A stretch of 64,000 nucleotides of DNA from Kitasatospora sp. SolWspMP-SS2h (GCF_003259315.1 NZ_QLLT01000003.1:124001-188000), one strand, 5' to 3'; positions 16,987 to 25,177 are shown, counted from the stretch's first letter. Translations and numbers: made by a program. Notes: a model not told the origin generated them from the sequence alone.

Positions 16987-17637
16987 TCAGGAGGTCGGCA
17001 TCAGGACGGTGTCCACGATGTAGACGGTGGCGTTGGCGGTCTGGACGTTGCCGCACAGGACCTTGGAGTTGCCGTTGACGGTGAAGTCGGGCTCGGAACC
17101 GGCGACGGTGAGGTCACCGCCCTCCAGGGTCTTGTGGGTGCCGGCCAGCGCGTTCGGGGCCAGCCGCTCGGGGGCGACGTGGTAGGTGAGCACCTTGGTG
17201 AGCTTGGCCTTGTCGGCGAGCAGCGCGTCCAGGTCGGCCTTCGGGATCTTGGCGAAGGCGTCGTTGGTGGGCGCGAAGACGGTGATGTTCTGCGCGGAGT
17301 TGAGGGTGTCGACCAGGCCGGCCTGCTTGACCGCCGTCACCAGGGTGGACAGCAGCGGGTTGTTGGAGGCCGCGGTGGCCACCGGGTCCTTGGCCATGCC
17401 GGAGAACGACCCGGCACCGTCCTTCGGCACGGCGGCACAGGCCGCGCCGAACGGCTGGTCGGCCATCGCGGAGGTCGAGGGGGTGCTGCTGGACATCGCC
17501 GCGGAGGACGAAGCCGCCGAGGCGGAGGTGGACGAGGAGCTGGAACCGCCGCTGCTGCTGCACGCCCCCAGGGTGAGGGTGAGGGCACCGGTGGCGAGCA
17601 GGGCGGTCAGGGTGCGGCGACGGGTGGTGACGGACAT
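16987..17637 (-). CDS. Fasciclin (FAS1) domain lipoprotein
   Basis: A 216-residue exported lipoprotein. The signal peptide (three Arg, then LTALLATGALTLTLGAC) ends in a lipobox with Cys26. A Ser/Ala-rich linker covers residues 27-55, and one FAS1 domain spans residues 75-215, with the conserved NITVFAPTNDAF and YHV elements and the C-terminal VYIVDTVLMP. FAS1 proteins act in adhesion or protein contacts at the cell surface. The gene lies 89 bases after the molybdopterin oxidoreductase gene on the same strand. This pairing recurs in actinobacteria, where it is often under SigK-type control; no sigma gene is present here. Confidence 0.9.
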   Translation of the reverse strand: MSVTTRRRTLTALLATGALTLTLGACSSSGGSSSSSTSASAASSSAAMSSSTPSTSAMADQPFGAACAAVPKDGAGSFSGMAKDPVATAASNNPLLSTLVTAVKQAGLVDTLNSAQNITVFAPTNDAFAKIPKADLDALLADKAKLTKVLTYHVAPERLAPNALAGTHKTLEGGDLTVAGSEPDFTVNGNSKVLCGNVQTANATVYIVDTVLMPTS

Positions 17638-17695
17638 GGCAGGAATCTCCTCGATACAGGTGAAGTGGTTTTGATGGAAAGGTTGATGACGGTTC

Positions 17696-17735
17696 GTCAG
17701 GTGCGTGGTGGTCAGGTACGTGGTGGTCAGGTGAC
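17696..17735. repeat. 15-bp tandem repeat spanning a stop codon
   Basis: GTCAGGTGCGTGGTG (17696-17710), GTCAGGTACGTGGTG (17711-17725) and a partial copy (17726-17735) are in tandem. On the minus strand each brings a TGA in the same frame, the first being the stop of the molybdopterin oxidoreductase gene. It fills the gap before the fasciclin gene. Confidence 0.85.
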
Positions 17736-19382
17736 GGTGACGACGGTGCTGTGCCAGCCCGTCGCCCCGGCGGGGAACGGCGCGGCGCGCTGCTCGGGCT
17801 GCACGGCGCCGGCGGCGTCGGTGGCGCGCACCTCGATCCGGTGGGTGCCGGGCGGGGCGCCCGCCCAGCGGTACGACCACTGCCGCCACAGGTCGGGCCC
17901 GGCGTCGGCGGCCAGGTCGGCCTGCTGCCAGGGGCCGCCGTCGACGCGGACCTCCACGGCCGCGACGCCCCGGTGGGTGGCCCAGGCGGTGCCCGCGACG
18001 TCCACGTCCCCGGCGGGGACCTTCGCGAACGGGGCCGGGACCTCGATCCGGGAGGCGGTGCGGACGGTGCCGGTGCGGTCCCAGCCGCGCCGCACCCAGT
18101 ACGGGTCGAACGCGGCGAAGGTGGTGACCTCCAGCTCCACCAGCCACTTGGTGGCGGAGGTGTAGCCGTAGAAGCCGGGCACCACGCTGCGGCAGGGGAA
18201 GCCGTGCGCGACCGGCAGCGCCTCGCCGTTCATGGCGACGGCGAGCAGGGCGCGCCGCCCGTCCAGGACGGACTCCAGCGGGGTGCCGATGGTCATGCCG
18301 TCCTGCGAGCGCCCCACCAGCTGGTCGGCCCCGGCGCGGACCCCGGCCCGGCGCAGCAGCGCGGGCAGGGCGGCGCCGAGCCAGCGGGTGGTGCCCACGT
18401 AGGGGCCGCCGACCTCGTTGGAGACGCAGGACAGCGTGTGGTCGAGCTCTTCGAGCGGTTCGCGCAGCAGCTGGTCGAAGGTGATCGACTGCGGGTGGTC
18501 GACCAGGCCGTGGATGCGCAGCGCCCAGTCGCGCGGGTCGATCCGGGGCAGGGTGAGCGCGGTGTCGACCCGGTAGAAGTCCGCGTTCGGGGTGGTGAAC
18601 GGGGACAGGCCCGGCACATTGGGGTGCACGGCGGCGGGCAGGGGCGGCAGCGGGCGGGTCGGCGCCGGGAGGCGGACGGCGTCGCGGGCGGCGGTGACGT
18701 CGAACCGGCGGTCCGTCAGGACCCGTCCGCCGACTCCGGCCAGCGCGCCCGTCGCGAAGGTCGCGGCGGTGGCGGTCAGGACGGTGCGACGGCCGATCGG
18801 CGCGGGCGCGGGCGCGGGGTCCGTGGTCCGCTGCTCCGCCGGCTCCAGCCCCTCCGCCGGCTCCCGCTCTTCCGCGGCCGGGGGCGGAGCGGGGGTGGTG
18901 CGCCGCTGGAGCCGGGCCAGGATCAGGACGGTGGCCGCGCCGACCAGTCCGGCGACCAGCGACGGGGCGCAGTCGGCCGCCGCCGCGCCGGGCCGGGAGA
19001 GCGCGGCCCAGGCGCCGAGCCCGCCGAACGCCCCGAACACCGCGGCCCCGGCGAGCGGGCGGCGCACCGCCAGCAGGCCGGCCAGCGCGGCGAGCAGGGC
19101 CATCGTCAGGTAGATGCCGCCCAGCAGCACCGCCTTGTCGTGGGTGCCGAAGGTGCGGACCGCGTACTCCTTCAGCGGAGTGGGCGTCAGGTCGATCGCC
19201 GCCGACCCGACCGCGATCACCGGCGCGCTGCGCGCCCCCACCGCGTACGCGGCCAACTCCCCCGCGCCCAGCGCCGCCGCTGCGGCGGCCAGGCCGATCG
19301 CCGCCGCACCGAGGGTGCGGGCGATGCGCCGGCGGCGCGGGTGGCCGGACGGTGCGGCGGAGGGGGTCGGCTGATTGGTCAC
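17727..19382 (-). CDS. Membrane-anchored molybdopterin-dependent oxidoreductase (sulfite oxidase family)
   Basis: A 551-residue protein. Four hydrophobic helices occupy the first ~190 residues, then GRRTVLTATAATFATGALAG (twin Arg plus helix), then the Moco domain from about residue 265. Cys319 in SCVSNEVGGPY is the expected molybdenum ligand. A C-terminal Mo-co dimerisation domain (VDGGPWQQADL, WRQWSYRW) follows, as in sulfite oxidases. It probably acts on the outer face of the membrane, possibly in sulfite, nitrate or methionine-sulfoxide chemistry; the substrate is not evident. GTG 19382 is chosen at the start of the first hydrophobic region. It is followed by the fasciclin gene. Confidence 0.87.
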   Translation of the reverse strand: MTNQPTPSAAPSGHPRRRRIARTLGAAAIGLAAAAAALGAGELAAYAVGARSAPVIAVGSAAIDLTPTPLKEYAVRTFGTHDKAVLLGGIYLTMALLAALAGLLAVRRPLAGAAVFGAFGGLGAWAALSRPGAAAADCAPSLVAGLVGAATVLILARLQRRTTPAPPPAAEEREPAEGLEPAEQRTTDPAPAPAPIGRRTVLTATAATFATGALAGVGGRVLTDRRFDVTAARDAVRLPAPTRPLPPLPAAVHPNVPGLSPFTTPNADFYRVDTALTLPRIDPRDWALRIHGLVDHPQSITFDQLLREPLEELDHTLSCVSNEVGGPYVGTTRWLGAALPALLRRAGVRAGADQLVGRSQDGMTIGTPLESVLDGRRALLAVAMNGEALPVAHGFPCRSVVPGFYGYTSATKWLVELEVTTFAAFDPYWVRRGWDRTGTVRTASRIEVPAPFAKVPAGDVDVAGTAWATHRGVAAVEVRVDGGPWQQADLAADAGPDLWRQWSYRWAGAPPGTHRIEVRATDAAGAVQPEQRAAPFPAGATGWHSTVVTVT

Positions 19383-19470
19383 ATCAGCACTTCGGGGCCC
19401 CGGTGGCCCCGGATTGGTCGGACTGCCCCACTCGCCCGATCGAGTGAACCGGGCGCGCTGCCGGAACAGT

Positions 19471-20088
19471 TCAGCGCGAAGCCGGTCCAACCGTTCCGAC
19501 CTGCGGGTTCCCGGTCGCGGGCGCGGCCTGCCAGGCGGCCTCGATCATCCGGAAAATCTCGTCCAGGGCGGCGTCCGGGTCGGCGGCCGTCCGAGCCAGG
19601 GCGTGGGCGTCGACCGCGAACCGGGCGAGGGCGCGGACGGCCGTGGTGCTGCGCGGGGGGCCGGGGTCGGCGGCGATGGCGGCGGCCAGCGATTCGGCGT
19701 GGCGCAGCCGCATCGTCTCCTCGTACTGCCGCAGCGCCAGCGAGGAGTTGATCATCCGCCAGATCGGCGCGGTGCCGTCGGCGGTGCAGTGCCGGACGAG
19801 GGCGCGGACCTCGCGGTGCAGGGCGGGGACGAGCGGTTCGCCGGGGTCGCGGTCGGCGACCGCCCGGACGAGGCGCTGCTCGAAGTCCGCGTCCTGTTCG
19901 AAGACCAGGGCCTCCTTGGCGGCGAAGTGGGAGAAGACGGTGGTCACCGCGACGTCGGCCTCGGCGGCCACGTCGCGCAGGCCGACGGCGTCGTAGCCCT
20001 TCTCCAGGAAGAGCCGCAGGGCGGTGTCGGCGATCTTCTGGCGGGTGGCGGCCTTCTTGCGTTCGCGGCGGCCGGTCGGCTCGGTCAT
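19471..20088 (-). CDS. TetR/AcrR-family transcriptional regulator
   Basis: A 205-residue repressor. The N-terminus is basic (RRERKKAATRQKIADTALRLF), followed by GYDAVGLRDVAAEADVAVTTVFSHF, a classical TetR HTH at about residues 30-58. The C-terminal domain includes an MftR-like helix region. The ATG at 20088 is the natural start. It is divergent from a quinone oxidoreductase-type gene, with two related 11-bp palindromes between them. Confidence 0.87.
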   Translation of the reverse strand: MTEPTGRRERKKAATRQKIADTALRLFLEKGYDAVGLRDVAAEADVAVTTVFSHFAAKEALVFEQDADFEQRLVRAVADRDPGEPLVPALHREVRALVRHCTADGTAPIWRMINSSLALRQYEETMRLRHAESLAAAIAADPGPPRSTTAVRALARFAVDAHALARTAADPDAALDEIFRMIEAAWQAAPATGNPQVGTVGPASR

Positions 20089-20097
20089 ACCTTTACC

Positions 20098-20148
20098 CTA
20101 GCAGCTAGTAAATGACAACTGTTTCAAAAAGCTAACCGTTAGGGTTAG
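20098..20148. promoter_or_regulatory. Paired palindromes in the tetR/oxidoreductase intergenic region
   Basis: CTAGCAGCTAG (20098-20108) and CTAACCGTTAG (20132-20142) both fit CTA-R-C-N-G-Y-TAG, with centres 34 bp apart. GGTTAG follows the second site and adds a nested inverted repeat with its CTAACC. The segment is AT-rich for this genome. These are likely binding sites of the adjacent TetR protein. Confidence 0.65.
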
Positions 20149-20158
20149 TGTCGTCCGC

Positions 20159-21052
20159 ATGAAGAAGATGGTCTTCGCCGAGTTCGGCGGCCCCGAAGTC
20201 CTGCACCTGGTCGACGCCGAGGAGCCCCGCCCCGGGCCCGGCCGGCTCCGGATCGCCGTGCGCGCCGCGGGCGTGAACCCCGTCGACTGGCGGATCCGCG
20301 AGGGGCAGGCGCTCAAGGCCCATCCGCTTCGCCTGCCCTCCGGGCTCGGGCTGGACGCCGCGGGGGTGGTGGACGAGATCGGCGAGGGCGTCACCGGGGT
20401 CGCGGTCGGCGACCGGGTCTTCGGCGAGGGCAGCAGCACCTACGCCGAGTTCGCCGTGCTCTCCGCCTGGGCCCCGATGCCCGACGGGCTGACGTACGAG
20501 GAGGCGGCCGGCTATCCGTCCGTGGTGGAGACCGCGCTGCGGGTCCTGCGTGAGGTCGGCGTCCGGCCCGGGCAGCGGCTGCTGGTCAGCGGCGCGGCCG
20601 GCGGGGTCGGCTCGGCCGTGCTGCAGATCGCCCGCGACCGGGGCATCGGGGTGGTCGGCACGGCCGGCGCCGACAACCAGGACTACCTGCGCTCCCTGGG
20701 GGCCGCCGCCACGACCTACGGCGACGGATGGGTCGAACGGGTGCGCCGGCTCGGCCCGGTCGACGCGGCCCTCGACCTGGCCGGGGCGGGCGTGATCCGC
20801 GAACTCGTCGCCCTGACCGGGGACCCGCGGAAGGTCGTCTCCATCGCCGACCTCGGCGCGCCCGAGCACGGCGTCCGGTTCTCCGACACGGCCGGCAGCG
20901 TGCCGGAGGCGCTCGCGGCGGCCGCCGACCTGATCTCCCGGGGCCGCCTCCGCATCCCCGTCACGAAGTCCTACCCGCTCGCCGACGCGGCGGCGGCCCA
21001 CGCCGACAGCCGGGCCGGCCACACCCGCGGGCGGCGGGTCCTGGTGGTCTGA
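20159..21052 (+). CDS. NADP-dependent quinone oxidoreductase (zinc-less MDR family)
   Basis: A 297-residue medium-chain dehydrogenase/reductase. The N-terminus MVFAEFGGPEVLHLVDAEEP and GVNPVDWRIREG are typical of quinone oxidoreductases/enone reductases. The cofactor loop is SGAAGGVGSAVLQIA at about residue 140, and no zinc-ligand Cys cluster is seen. It probably reduces quinones or unsaturated carbonyls with NADPH. The ATG at 20159 has no clear ribosome site, so a leaderless transcript is possible. Control by the divergent TetR gene is likely. Confidence 0.88.
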   Translation: MKKMVFAEFGGPEVLHLVDAEEPRPGPGRLRIAVRAAGVNPVDWRIREGQALKAHPLRLPSGLGLDAAGVVDEIGEGVTGVAVGDRVFGEGSSTYAEFAVLSAWAPMPDGLTYEEAAGYPSVVETALRVLREVGVRPGQRLLVSGAAGGVGSAVLQIARDRGIGVVGTAGADNQDYLRSLGAAATTYGDGWVERVRRLGPVDAALDLAGAGVIRELVALTGDPRKVVSIADLGAPEHGVRFSDTAGSVPEALAAAADLISRGRLRIPVTKSYPLADAAAAHADSRAGHTRGRRVLVV

Positions 21053-21103
21053 AACGCTCCGGGCGCCGGGGCCGGGTCCGCACCCGGCCCCGGGGCAGGG
21101 CGG

Positions 21104-21514
21104 TCAGCCGCCGTCGTCGACCCGGAGGCGGACCTGCTCCTCCAGCCGGGCCAGGCTCTCGTCCAGCTCCCGTTCGACGGTCTCCGGCGCGGGCCCGGCA
21201 CCGTCCTCGAAGAAGGAGAGGTGGATGGTGACCTGGCTCGTCCCGGTGTCCAGCCCGGCCACCTGGAGCCACCCGGCGTACCGGCCGTCGTCGCGGGTGC
21301 CCCACTCCATCCGCAGCTGGTCCTGGCGGGTACGCAGCAGCCCGCGCTCCTCGGTGCCGCTGCGGTCCTCGTGGACGGTCACGGCGGGCGGGTCGTCGAC
21401 CCGCACGTGCAGGTCGCGGGGCATCCAGGCGTCCAGCCGCGCGGGGTCGGTCGCCTCGTCGAAGACCGGCTCCGGGAGGGCCGGCATGGTGCGGGAACGT
21501 TCGTACTCGGTCAT
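21104..21514 (-). CDS. SRPBCC-like protein
   Basis: A 136-residue cytoplasmic protein. The pattern of short beta strands followed by a C-terminal amphipathic helix (ETVERELDESLARLEEQVRL) and phrases such as MEWGTRDDGRYAGWLQV suggest the START/SRPBCC (polyketide cyclase-like) fold that binds hydrophobic ligands. ATG 21514 has GAGGAG six bases upstream. It is convergent to the oxidoreductase gene. Function unknown; fold assignment is moderate. Confidence 0.65.
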   Translation of the reverse strand: MTEYERSRTMPALPEPVFDEATDPARLDAWMPRDLHVRVDDPPAVTVHEDRSGTEERGLLRTRQDQLRMEWGTRDDGRYAGWLQVAGLDTGTSQVTIHLSFFEDGAGPAPETVERELDESLARLEEQVRLRVDDGG

Positions 21515-21566
21515 CGGCAACTCCTCGGGTGGTGTCCGGGCCGGGGCCCGGGGATCGGCGTCGGGA

Positions 21567-21752
21567 TCAGTCCGGCGGTTCGTCCCCGCCGTCGGCCTTG
21601 GTGGTCTCCGCGGCCTCGCGGTCCGGGTCGGAGGTCGGCTCCTCGGTCGGGTCGCGGCGCTCCTCGCCGCCGACCGGGACGATGTCGGGCACCTCGATGC
21701 CGTCCGGGGGCGGCAGGTCGGGCGTCTTGGGTGCTCGATCGGGGTCGGTCAC
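21567..21752 (-). CDS. Small acidic, Pro-rich hypothetical protein
   Basis: A 61-residue protein dominated by Asp, Glu and Pro (PDGIEVPDIVPVGGEERRD) with no predicted helix or membrane segment, so probably disordered. The GTG at 21752 has GGAAGGAA at good spacing; an upstream ATG at 21833 lacks this. Short acidic proteins of this kind are common in Streptomyces near stress genes. I cannot name a function. Confidence 0.55.
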   Translation of the reverse strand: MTDPDRAPKTPDLPPPDGIEVPDIVPVGGEERRDPTEEPTSDPDREAAETTKADGGDEPPD

Positions 21753-21974
21753 GGCGGGTTCCTTCCGGTCCGTCACGTCCGCCGGTCCTTCCGGCTCACC
21801 GCGCGGATGCCCCGACGCGGACGGTCCACTCATGATCCGTGCCCGCGGCACCGCACGCCCGGCCCCCGGCGGGCCGGGCTGTTTCGCCGCCCGAACCGCC
21901 GGGCACGCGCGACCGGCCGGGCGCGGGCGGCAGCGGACCGGCGCACCGACGGGTCGGCTGATCGAGGAGGCGCG

Positions 21975-22289
21975 GTGGACGGGCGGGAGCGCGGGGCGGG
22001 TGTCGTGGTGGTCGGGCAGATTGGCCGGGACCTGGTGCTGCGGACGGACGGGCTGCCGGAGGCCGGCGGGTCGGCCGACGTCGCGGAGCGGTGGGAGGGC
22101 CTGGGCGGCAAGGGCGCCAACCAGGCCGTCGGCCTGGCGCAGTCGGGCGTGCCGGTGCGGCTGGTCGGCGTGGTGGGCGAGGACCGCGCGAGCGCCCTGG
22201 TGTGGAAGGTCGCGTACTGGATGTACTCGGCCTTTCGCCCGGTGCGGCGAGAGGGCGTGCCAGGCGTCGTGGGGCAGACGGGGGTGTGA
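21975..22289 (+). pseudogene. Truncated PfkB-family carbohydrate kinase (ribokinase-like) fragment
   Basis: GTG 21975, with GGAGG upstream, opens a reading frame whose first ~75 residues are a clear PfkB/ribokinase N-terminus: VVVVGQIGRDLVLRTDGLPEAG, then the first PfkB signature GGKGANQAVGLAQSG and LVGVVGEDRA. After about position 22207 the sequence becomes unrelated (WKVAYWMYSAFRPVRR) and stops at 22289. Full PfkB kinases are about 300 residues and need a C-terminal DTxGAGD motif, which is absent. It is therefore a decayed remnant, probably inactive. Confidence 0.75.
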
Positions 22290-22350
22290 AGACGGGCCCT
22301 AGCACCTGCCCCTGCCCGGCGCGCACCGGGGCGGTCGGCCGGACCGGCGG

Positions 22351-22404
22351 TCAGGGGTTGCGGCGGGCTCAGGGGTTGCGGCGGGCTCAGGGGTTGCGGC
22401 GGGC
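22351..22404. repeat. 18-bp tandem repeat carrying three successive stop codons
   Basis: TCAGGGGTTGCGGCGGGC occurs three times exactly (22351-22368, 22369-22386, 22387-22404). Read on the minus strand each unit codes Ala-Arg-Arg-Asn-Pro-stop. The TspO gene ends in the copy at 22387-22404, and the other two repeat its last five codons and stop in frame. Confidence 0.93.
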
Positions 22405-22887
22405 GAGGGAGGTGCTGAGGGCGGTGGCGAACAGGCACCAGGCGGCGTAGGGGGCGAGCGCGGCGGCGGCCGCGGGGTCGTGGCGTGCCGTCCGCCGGAT
22501 CAGGTGCAGGTTGTCGGCGTCGAGCAGCAGGCTGCCCGCGACGCCCGCGGCCGGGCTGCGGAGGCCGAAGAAGAGCCAGGTCCAGCCGGCGTTCAGGACC
22601 AGGTTGGTGCCGTAGGCGGCGGCCAGGGCGGTGCGGTCGCGGCCGGCCGTGCGGTTGAGGGCGTGGCCGGCGCTCCAGGCGAAGGAGGCGTACAGCGGTG
22701 TCCAGACCACCGGGAAGGCCCAGGACGGCGGCTGCCAGGCGGGTCTGTCCAGCGAGCGGTACCACCGGCTCGCCGGGCCGGTGGCCCGCGCGCCCGTCCA
22801 GGCCGCCGCCGCGGTCGCCGCCGTGGCCGCCGCGTACGGGAGCGCGTGCCGGGCCTTCGCCATCCGGGTCGTCCAGGTCTGTCGCAT
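22387..22887 (-). CDS. TspO/MBR family membrane protein
   Basis: A 166-residue protein with five transmembrane helices, the bacterial tryptophan-rich sensory protein/translocator family that binds porphyrins and related ligands and is linked to stress control. Family features include RSLDRPAWQPPSWAFPVVWT in the first loop and helix 2, NLVLNAGWTWLFFGLR, and LLLDADN. The C-terminal Ala-Arg-Arg-Asn-Pro and stop lie in an 18-bp tandem triplication. ATG 22887 is the first start; ATG 22863 is also possible. The next gene on this strand (YbdK type) ends 42 bases upstream, so they may be cotranscribed. Confidence 0.9.
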   Translation of the reverse strand: MRQTWTTRMAKARHALPYAAATAATAAAAWTGARATGPASRWYRSLDRPAWQPPSWAFPVVWTPLYASFAWSAGHALNRTAGRDRTALAAAYGTNLVLNAGWTWLFFGLRSPAAGVAGSLLLDADNLHLIRRTARHDPAAAAALAPYAAWCLFATALSTSLARRNP

Positions 22888-22929
22888 GGTCTCCGTATGT
22901 CCGGCCGGGCCCGGTCCACACGCCGGGTG

Positions 22930-24075
22930 CTACCGGGTCGGGTCGGCGTCCTGCTCCGGGTCGGCGTCCTGCTCCGGGTCCGCTCCCTCGGGGCCGCCGC
23001 TCACCAGGGCGACCAGTCCGGCCCGGCCGTTGCGGCGCAGTTCGCGGCGCTGGCGGACCGCGCCGTTGCCCTCGGTGAGGAGCCGTTCGAGCAGCGGGAC
23101 GACCCGGGAGGTGTCGTCCGCCTGCCGGAGGGCGGGGGCGAGGGTCTCCAGGACCTGGTCGATGACGGCCGGCGGGGAGTCGAGGGTGCCGGTGAGGGGG
23201 TTGTGGAGCCGTTCGGTGCAGCCGTGGCGGGCGGCGTGCCAGACGGCGGCGGCCAGCGCCTCGGGGTGCGGGGCGGGGCCGGCCGGGAGCCTGTCCGGGT
23301 CGGCGAGGAACGTGGTGGCGACCGCCCGGAGCAGGCCGGTCAGCATCACGGCCTCGTCGGTGCGGAGTTGGACGTCCATCGCCCTGACCTCCAGCGTCGG
23401 GTAGCGCTCGGAGAGCCGGGCCTGCCAGTAGAGCTGGCCCACGTCGCCGATCAGTCCGGTGTCGACGAGCGCGTGGATGCGCGCGTCGTAGTCGGCGGCG
23501 CCGTCGAACAGCGGGGGCACGCCGCTGACCGGCCAGCGGCTGAAGACCACGGTCCGCCAGGAGGAGAACCCGGTGTCCACGCTGTTCCACATCGGCGAGT
23601 TGGCCGCCAGCGCGACGATCAGCGGCAGCCAGCGGCGCAGGCCGTTGAGCAGAGCGACGCCCGCGGCGCGGTCGGGCACGCCCAGGTGGACGTGCATGCC
23701 GGTGATCAGCTGCTCGTCGGTCAGCTGGGCGGCGTGCGCGCGCAGGGCGCGGTAGCGGGGGGTGTCGCTGACCGGCACCGACAGCCGGTCGGCGAAGGGC
23801 GCGGCACCGGAGGCCGCCAGCAGGCAGCCGTGCTCGCCGGCGGCTGCCGAGAGCGCGCGGCGCAACCGTTCCAGGTGCGCGGCGACCTCGTCGAGCGTCC
23901 GGCAGACCGGGGTGGCGACCTCCAGTTGGGCCTGGAGCAGTTCGCGCTGCACCTCCGACGCGTCCAGCTCCGGTTGCAGGTCGGCCAGCTGCCGCACCTG
24001 CTCCGCCCGCGCCACCGGCACGCCGGTGGCGGCGTCCAGCAGCAGGTACTCCTCTTCCACACCCACGGTCACCAT
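22930..24075 (-). CDS. Carboxylate-amine ligase, glutamate-cysteine ligase type 2 (YbdK-like)
   Basis: A 381-residue ATP-grasp-like enzyme of the GCS2 family. The N-terminus has VGVEEEYLLLD, the family metal/ATP motif, and MHVHLGV plus GTEGN-like regions follow. In E. coli YbdK shows weak glutamate-cysteine ligase activity; in actinomycetes, which use mycothiol, the true substrates are unknown. The start ATG 24075 gives the standard short N-terminus. The C-terminus is a 2 x 6-residue repeat (Asp-Pro-Glu-Gln-Asp-Ala) coded by an 18-bp tandem repeat just before the stop. It lies upstream of TspO on the same strand. Confidence 0.87.
   Translation of the reverse strand: MVTVGVEEEYLLLDAATGVPVARAEQVRQLADLQPELDASEVQRELLQAQLEVATPVCRTLDEVAAHLERLRRALSAAAGEHGCLLAASGAAPFADRLSVPVSDTPRYRALRAHAAQLTDEQLITGMHVHLGVPDRAAGVALLNGLRRWLPLIVALAANSPMWNSVDTGFSSWRTVVFSRWPVSGVPPLFDGAADYDARIHALVDTGLIGDVGQLYWQARLSERYPTLEVRAMDVQLRTDEAVMLTGLLRAVATTFLADPDRLPAGPAPHPEALAAAVWHAARHGCTERLHNPLTGTLDSPPAVIDQVLETLAPALRQADDTSRVVPLLERLLTEGNGAVRQRRELRRNGRAGLVALVSGGPEGADPEQDADPEQDADPTR
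22940..22975. repeat. 18-bp tandem repeat in the 3' end of the YbdK-like gene
   Basis: GGGTCGGCGTCCTGCTCC is present twice in tandem (22940-22957, 22958-22975), followed by a partial copy. It codes a repeated acidic hexapeptide just before the stop codon. Confidence 0.85.
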
Positions 24076-24301
24076 GGACAGCGGCTACCCCCGTGGGGGG
24101 TGTCCACGCACCGCTCCCGGGGCGGGAATCCGCCGCGCGAGGACGGTCCGGGCGGAGGGACGGAACGGCCCCGGGCGGCCCGGCTCCGGGCGGCGCGCGG
24201 CCCGGCGGCGCGGTCGTGAGAGAGGCACCATCACGGCGGTGGCACGGCAGCGCACCACACCCTCCCGGGTGCACGCCCACCGCCTCGGTGGCGGCGCACG
24301 G

Positions 24302-24345
24302 CCGCGAGCGGCGGCCCCTGTCGGTCCGGGGGCCGCCGCTCGCGG
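24302..24345. terminator. 17-bp terminator hairpin after hemerythrin gene
   Basis: Arms 24302-24318 and 24329-24345 are exact reverse complements with a 10-base loop. It lies 20 bases past the hemerythrin stop, in a 290-bp gap with no supported gene. Confidence 0.85.
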
Positions 24346-24365
24346 CGGTGGGTGGTGCGGGTCGG

Positions 24366-24950
24366 TCAGTCGCGGTGCTGGGTGAAGGCATCCTTGGCCC
24401 GGTCCAGCAGGGAGGCGAAGGGGCCCACCGTCCACTGGAGGGCGGGCTTGCCGGCCGTGCCGGGGTGGGGGTGGGTCGGCGCGAGGCGTTCGGCCGCGAG
24501 CAGGCGGCGGCCCATCGTCCGGCGCTGCTCGACGTCGTACGCGGCCCGCAGCGCCGGGAACTCCTCCGTCTCCTCGTGCTGTGCGTGCGCCTCGACCGCC
24601 TGCTGGAAGTCGATCAGCCGGGCGTCGAACTCGGCGCTCGTCACGTCCAGCTTCTCCAGCTCCAGCAGGGCGCGGTTGGCCTCGGCCTCCTCCGCGTTGC
24701 GGGCCTCCGCCTCCGGCTCCCCCGCCGCGCGCTTGGCGGCGGGCCGCACCACCATCTCCTCGCCGGTCTCGTGGACGGCCAGCAGCGCCCGCAGCTCGTC
24801 GAACGCCTGCTGCCGGTGCTCGCCCCGGGCGTCCCGCACGTCCGCGAACAGCCGCCGGATCCGCTCGTGCTGCGCCAGCAGGACCTCGACGACGTCCTCC
24901 CGCGGCTGCGTCGTTCCCGCCCCGGTGCCGGTGATCGTGTCGGTGGTCAT
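24366..24950 (-). CDS. Hemerythrin HHE-domain protein
   Basis: A 194-residue cytoplasmic four-helix protein likely to hold a di-iron site. Expected ligands are His28 in LLAQHERIRRLF, His60 and Glu64 in LAVHETGEEMVV, and the later cluster AHAQHEETEEFPALR. Such proteins sense or handle O2, NO or iron, and are common in the osmotic/oxidative stress regulons of Streptomyces. ATG 24950 has GAGGAG about seven bases upstream. A SigB-like promoter lies about 42 bases before the start and a perfect hairpin follows the stop, so it is probably transcribed alone. Confidence 0.9.
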   Translation of the reverse strand: MTTDTITGTGAGTTQPREDVVEVLLAQHERIRRLFADVRDARGEHRQQAFDELRALLAVHETGEEMVVRPAAKRAAGEPEAEARNAEEAEANRALLELEKLDVTSAEFDARLIDFQQAVEAHAQHEETEEFPALRAAYDVEQRRTMGRRLLAAERLAPTHPHPGTAGKPALQWTVGPFASLLDRAKDAFTQHRD

Positions 24951-24991
24951 GGTCTGACTCCTCTCGTGGCCGGACTCTGTCGGCGGTCGTC

Positions 24992-25015
24992 TCACCCGTG
25001 GGCCCCCGGTCAAAC
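24992..25015 (-). promoter_or_regulatory. SigB-like promoter candidate for the hemerythrin gene
   Basis: On the minus strand GTTT (25012-25015), a 14-base spacer and GGGTGA (24992-24997) approach the Streptomyces SigB-type consensus GNNT-N14-16-GGGTAY. The fourth -10 base is off consensus. Confidence 0.5.
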
Positions 25016-25177
25016 GGCCGTCGATCGGGTGACGGCCGCCGCGCCGCGCCGACGGGCGCTCAGAACCGGTGCGGCGAACGGGAGTCGGAATCGGCGGCAT
25101 TCTCCGCGCGGTAGGGGGGAGACGGGGGGCGCGCGTGCCGAACGTGCGCCCGTCGATCCCGTCCCCGGGGAGCCCAC

